Shown: positions 61,861 through 64,000 of the stretch, piece by piece | Layout of the letters: each line of letters starts with the position of its first letter | Numbering within the stretch: position 1 is the stretch's first letter | Assembly: GCA_933822405.4 (NCBI GenBank) | Contig: CAKOGP040001113.1 | Location: 186,001 to 250,000 of the forward strand | DNA length: 64,000 nt | DNA from: Cylindrotheca closterium | Taxonomy: Eukaryota > Bacillariophyta > Bacillariophyceae > Bacillariales > Bacillariaceae | Reading direction: 5' to 3' | Program-made: the position numbers and the translations under genes | Notes under the pieces: generated by a model | Told to the model about the DNA's origin: nothing | Database searches by the model: none | What the model saw: only the letters and a program-made list of their open reading frames with translations

Positions 61861-62914
61861 CAGAGTGTCATCGACGCCTCCAACTTCATCTCCAACATGT
61901 TTGAACTTGAAAGATTGGCTTGTGCTGTCCTCGCTCTTGGGAGACTCATCCTCGGGTACTGCAAGGCAGTCATCATACCAACTGGTATTCTCTTTATCGT
62001 CGTCCTCCTCCTCCTGAGATTTTCAGGGATTGGAATCTCAAGAGTGTCGCAAACATCCTTCCTCATGAATGGAACCTTCTGCTTTGCCAAGTCGAATGCC
62101 TGTGCAGGTGGAAATCCACGCTTCTTCATCAAAGATCTAATGAGTCTAAAATCTTCTCCTTTCAGATTTTCCTTTAGCCATTCGTAGTCCCGTGGAATGT
62201 TGACCTTGACTAAAATATCATCCGCTGTCTTGAACTTCCACCTGTTTGAGGCGTTAGAAAGCTCGGTAGAAACATGCTCGAATTTTGCAAGAAGCTCTGC
62301 TGCCAGACGACTAGCTATTTTGACAGCCTCCTCTGCCTCAATGTGCATTCTTTCAAGTTCTCGCAATTCGCGCTGGTTATCGAGGGCACAATGAGCGTTG
62401 TTGGCCACTTTGTAATCCTGCTGCACTTGAAGAAGTTTTTTCTGCATATTCTCAATATGGAATCCCAGGCGTACGGCTTCTTGACGATATTCTTCAAGGG
62501 TAGCCTGCGTTTTCTTGTCGGCAGTGTACTTATCTTCATACTTCTTGGTTGCAGCCGTGGATGTTTTCATTTTGGTGACTTCTATCTTATAGACACGGCT
62601 ACACTTTTTTACCTGCAGCCATCGAAGCCTGATAGCTGATGATCGAGTCTTCCCAGCCCTGGACCTCCTCGCGGTTGAATCGAGAAGTTTCTACTGTAGG
62701 AAGTACCAAGACTTTACCTTTTTTCTGCTCAGGAGAAAACAGAGTGTCATTGACGCCTCCAACTTCATCCCCAACATGTCTTCTTGCTGTTTGGGTTGGC
62801 AGTTGGGTTGGAAGCTGCATTGAGCGACAGAACAGCATTGCCACTTGGACTCTTTTGAGCTGCCTCTTCTCTCTCAAAGCGATCAGTGGAAGGAGAAATA
62901 GAAGGAGATGTCAT
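61812..62914 (-). pseudogene. Coiled-coil protein gene, longer copy with frameshifts
   Basis: The frame starting at the ATG at 62914 (MTSPSISPSTDRFEREEAAQ) shifts near 62775 to give HVGDEVGGVNDTLFSPEQKK, then breaks again near 62605. It resumes as MKTSTAATKKYEDKYTADKK through RELRELERMHIEAEEAVKIA, WKFKTADDILVKVNIPRDYE and WLKENLKGEDFRLIRSLMKK to VCDTLEIPIPENL, and loses frame again near 62020. The segment between about 62050 and 62380 has no equivalent in the shorter copy. Assembly errors could mimic the frameshifts. Function unknown. Confidence 0.5.
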
Positions 62915-63372
62915 GTTGGCTACCAGTAGATATGAATGCGACGAGTTGATGTAATCGCGTTGTTAGTAATACTGCTTTTGTAATGTTAAAAAAGAAAGTA
63001 GCGGGCACATAAAATAACGGCAACGGCGGCAAGGAACCGTTCGACTGACTGACTCACTCTGCCTGCAATGTCAAATGGGCGTCAATCCGTCGGCACTGTA
63101 GTCGCAAGAGTCGAACGGTTCCAGTCTGTTTTGGTCCGCCAAATACCTGTTACCTCCCCTTACTTTTTTGAACGACACACTCTCCCTCGTCGGATTCAAT
63201 CTGTTTTGTCGATTCCTCAACATCTATTTGATCGAAGGTGTGTGTTGCTATCCGAGCGAAGACAAGGCACTGCAATCCTCTCCGCATTATTAGACAATTT
63301 GCTCACTTCTGGGTTTCTGTTGCTTTCTTTCTTCTTCTATTGCTTTACTTTCTGTAGTTTAGATTATCAAAC
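62915..63372. other. Promoter region of the RPL17 gene
   Basis: About 460 bp between divergent genes. The last 100 bp are pyrimidine-rich (TTGCTTTCTTTCTTCTTCTA), as often seen ahead of ribosomal protein genes. No other gene is seen. Confidence 0.45.
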
Positions 63373-63933
63373 ATGACCCGATACAGTGTTGAACCCGAAG
63401 TTCCTGAAAAGACTTCCAAGAGCCGTGGCTCTCACTTGAGAGTGCATTTCAAGCACTGCAGAGAAATTGCTCACTTCACCAAGGGAATGAATGTCCAAAA
63501 GGCTTTGAAGCACTTGGACAATGTCTTGGAATTCAAGTCTGTCATTCCGTTTGTCAAGTTCACTGGAGGTATTGGACGCAAGGCACAAGCCAAGCAATGC
63601 AAGGCCCCCGGAAACATTGGTCGATGGCCCGTGAAGGCCACTGCCGTTTACAGAGATTTGCTGAAGAACGCCGTGGCTAACGCTGAAACCAAGGGATTGG
63701 ATCCTGACACCTTGATTGTGGATCACGCCCAAGTCAACCGTGCTCCTCCAGGAAGACGTAGAACCTACCGAGCACATGGTCGTATTGGTAAATACGCCAG
63801 TCAACCAGCTCACATTGAAATTATCCTTAAGGAAGCACCCGAAGGTGTTGAGAAGGCGGCGGAAGAACCACGCGTCAAGATCACCAAGAAGATGGCAGCC
63901 ATGCGCCGATTCGTAAAGGTTGGTGAACCTTAA
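63373..63933 (+). CDS. RPL17: 60S ribosomal protein L17 (uL22)
   Basis: A 186-residue cytosolic ribosomal protein of the usual length for eukaryotic L17. Marks: start MTRYSVEPEVPEKTSKSRGS, LRVHFKHCREIAHFTKGMNV, KALKHLDNVLEFKSVIPF, GGIGRKAQAKQCKAPGNIGR and VNRAPPGRRRTYRAHGRIGK, the last being the conserved hairpin tip that lines the peptide exit tunnel. Codon use is biased to a few codons (AAG, GCC, ATT), as expected for strong expression. Single exon, and the poly(A)-type AATAAATAAAACAAA follows the stop. Confidence 0.97.
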   Translation: MTRYSVEPEVPEKTSKSRGSHLRVHFKHCREIAHFTKGMNVQKALKHLDNVLEFKSVIPFVKFTGGIGRKAQAKQCKAPGNIGRWPVKATAVYRDLLKNAVANAETKGLDPDTLIVDHAQVNRAPPGRRRTYRAHGRIGKYASQPAHIEIILKEAPEGVEKAAEEPRVKITKKMAAMRRFVKVGEP

Positions 63934-64000
63934 GAATTTAATAAATAAAACAAATTGAACTATGCCCAATGGACTGAAGTTAGTTGTTCCATTATGTATA

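Noticed and set aside
1..64000. tRNA or rRNA genes
   Set aside because: I looked for the T-arm GTTCRAnnC pattern with a fitting acceptor stem and for conserved rRNA blocks, and found none that I can support by eye.

Overview
The window is eukaryotic nuclear DNA, most likely from a pennate diatom or a close stramenopile. Short GT-AG introns of about 70-150 bp interrupt several genes. Two presequences show a diatom-style plastid import signal with Phe at the predicted signal-peptide cleavage site: the cysteine synthase (AQA|FVTP) and the 704-aa protein (NG|FLPS). The gene content (BspA-type LRR proteins, a tandem family built around a YRGLE motif, secreted M6-like metalloproteases with PT-rich tails, membrane-anchored cyclophilin-like proteins) also fits diatoms. 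The species call is inference; no rRNA or organelle marker is present.

Layout. 1-8 kb: ordinary single genes on both strands (partial LRR_5 protein, glutaredoxin, DUF1826-like protein, a GxSxG hydrolase with one intron, plastid cysteine synthase, DadA-like FAD oxidoreductase). 8.3-26.4 kb: eight paralogs of one family of unknown function (here called the YRGLE family), all on the + strand, interrupted by an F-box-like gene, a small basic protein and a GT49-type glycosyltransferase. The last four copies are a young tandem array. Its repeat unit carries the broken 3' end of the next gene, and a 248-bp MITE-like insert sits in alternate spacers. 26.6-30 kb: the intact donor gene of those fragments (704 aa, plastid) and a decayed LRR gene. 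30.8-35.7 kb: a head-to-head pair of membrane-anchored cyclophilin-like paralogs sharing one intron position and phase. 36.3-50.0 kb: four secreted M6-like metalloprotease paralogs with different intron sets and different C-termini, plus a trypsin-fold protein that lacks two catalytic residues and shares a Cys-rich module with the metalloprotease next to it. One of the four M6 copies has lost the catalytic Glu and has gained a membrane anchor and an acidic tail. 50.6-53.5 kb: a COPI-associated-like four-TM protein with an EF-hand tail, and a Ran-binding/EVH1-like protein. 53.5-63 kb: a repeat-rich zone with a fold-back element, palindrome clusters, two 0.9-kb direct repeats containing a 7-bp microsatellite, a DDE transposase remnant, two copies of a conserved 71-aa ORF, a dead copy of the COPI/EF-hand region and a broken duplicated coiled-coil gene. 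The window ends with the gene for ribosomal protein L17 (uL22).

The main theme is local duplication: paralog arrays, fossil gene ends at duplication joints, intron turnover between paralogs, and pseudo-enzymes derived from proteases. All exon structures were read by eye from splice consensus, reading frame and paralog comparison; no transcript evidence was available.
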